6,173 bases of DNA, from NCBI GenBank assembly GCA_003170655.1, contig PMYY01000048.1, positions 128 through 6,300 on the forward strand. Direction: 5' to 3'. Source of the DNA: Nitrospiraceae bacterium (GTDB lineage: Bacteria > Nitrospirota > Thermodesulfovibrionia > Thermodesulfovibrionales > Dissulfurispiraceae). Below the pieces are notes generated by a model. It searched no databases and was not told where the DNA came from. It saw only the letters and a program-made list of their open reading frames with translations. A program made the translations under genes and the position numbers. Shown piece after piece: positions 6,173 through 6,173 of the stretch; positions within the stretch are counted from its first letter, which is position 1; the number at the start of each line of letters is the position of its first letter.

Positions 6173-6173
6173 A

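Overview
The window holds the 3' part of an operon for a membrane-bound, energy-converting [NiFe] hydrogenase (group 4, CooH/Ech-like). It is followed by a stretch of about 770 bases with no intact gene, and then by the end of an unrelated convergent gene. The organism is most likely an obligately anaerobic bacterium of moderate GC content. No base-level signal in the window fixes the lineage; a syntroph, a fermenter or a carboxydotrophic hydrogenogen would all fit.

Bases 1-4786, plus strand: six tightly packed genes. They are the C-terminal part of a proton/cation-antiporter-like membrane protein (open at the left edge), the small hydrogenase subunit (NuoB-like), the membrane anchor (NuoH-like), a 2[4Fe-4S] ferredoxin-like subunit (NuoI-like), the NuoC-like subunit, and the NiFe-bearing large subunit (NuoD-like). 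Three of the five junctions are ATGA overlaps of start and stop, and the other two gaps are 9 and 16 bases, so the genes are clearly co-transcribed and translationally coupled. In the inferred complex, electrons from a reduced ferredoxin or partner enzyme pass through the NuoI-like clusters and the proximal cluster of the small subunit to the NiFe site, where protons are reduced to H2. The NuoH-like and antiporter-like subunits couple this to ion translocation. Both CxxC pairs of the large subunit are intact, so this is a hydrogenase and not a respiratory complex I. The electron donor (for example CO dehydrogenase or formate dehydrogenase) and the maturation genes are not in the window.

Bases 4787-5554: no convincing intact gene on either strand. 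The minus strand shows several protein-like patches in different frames, broken by stops, that may be the remains of one or more decayed genes. There is also a stem-loop shortly after the operon and an imperfect short repeat.

Bases 5555-6173, minus strand: the C-terminal 205 residues of a conserved protein of unknown function, running in from the right edge and convergent with the hydrogenase operon.
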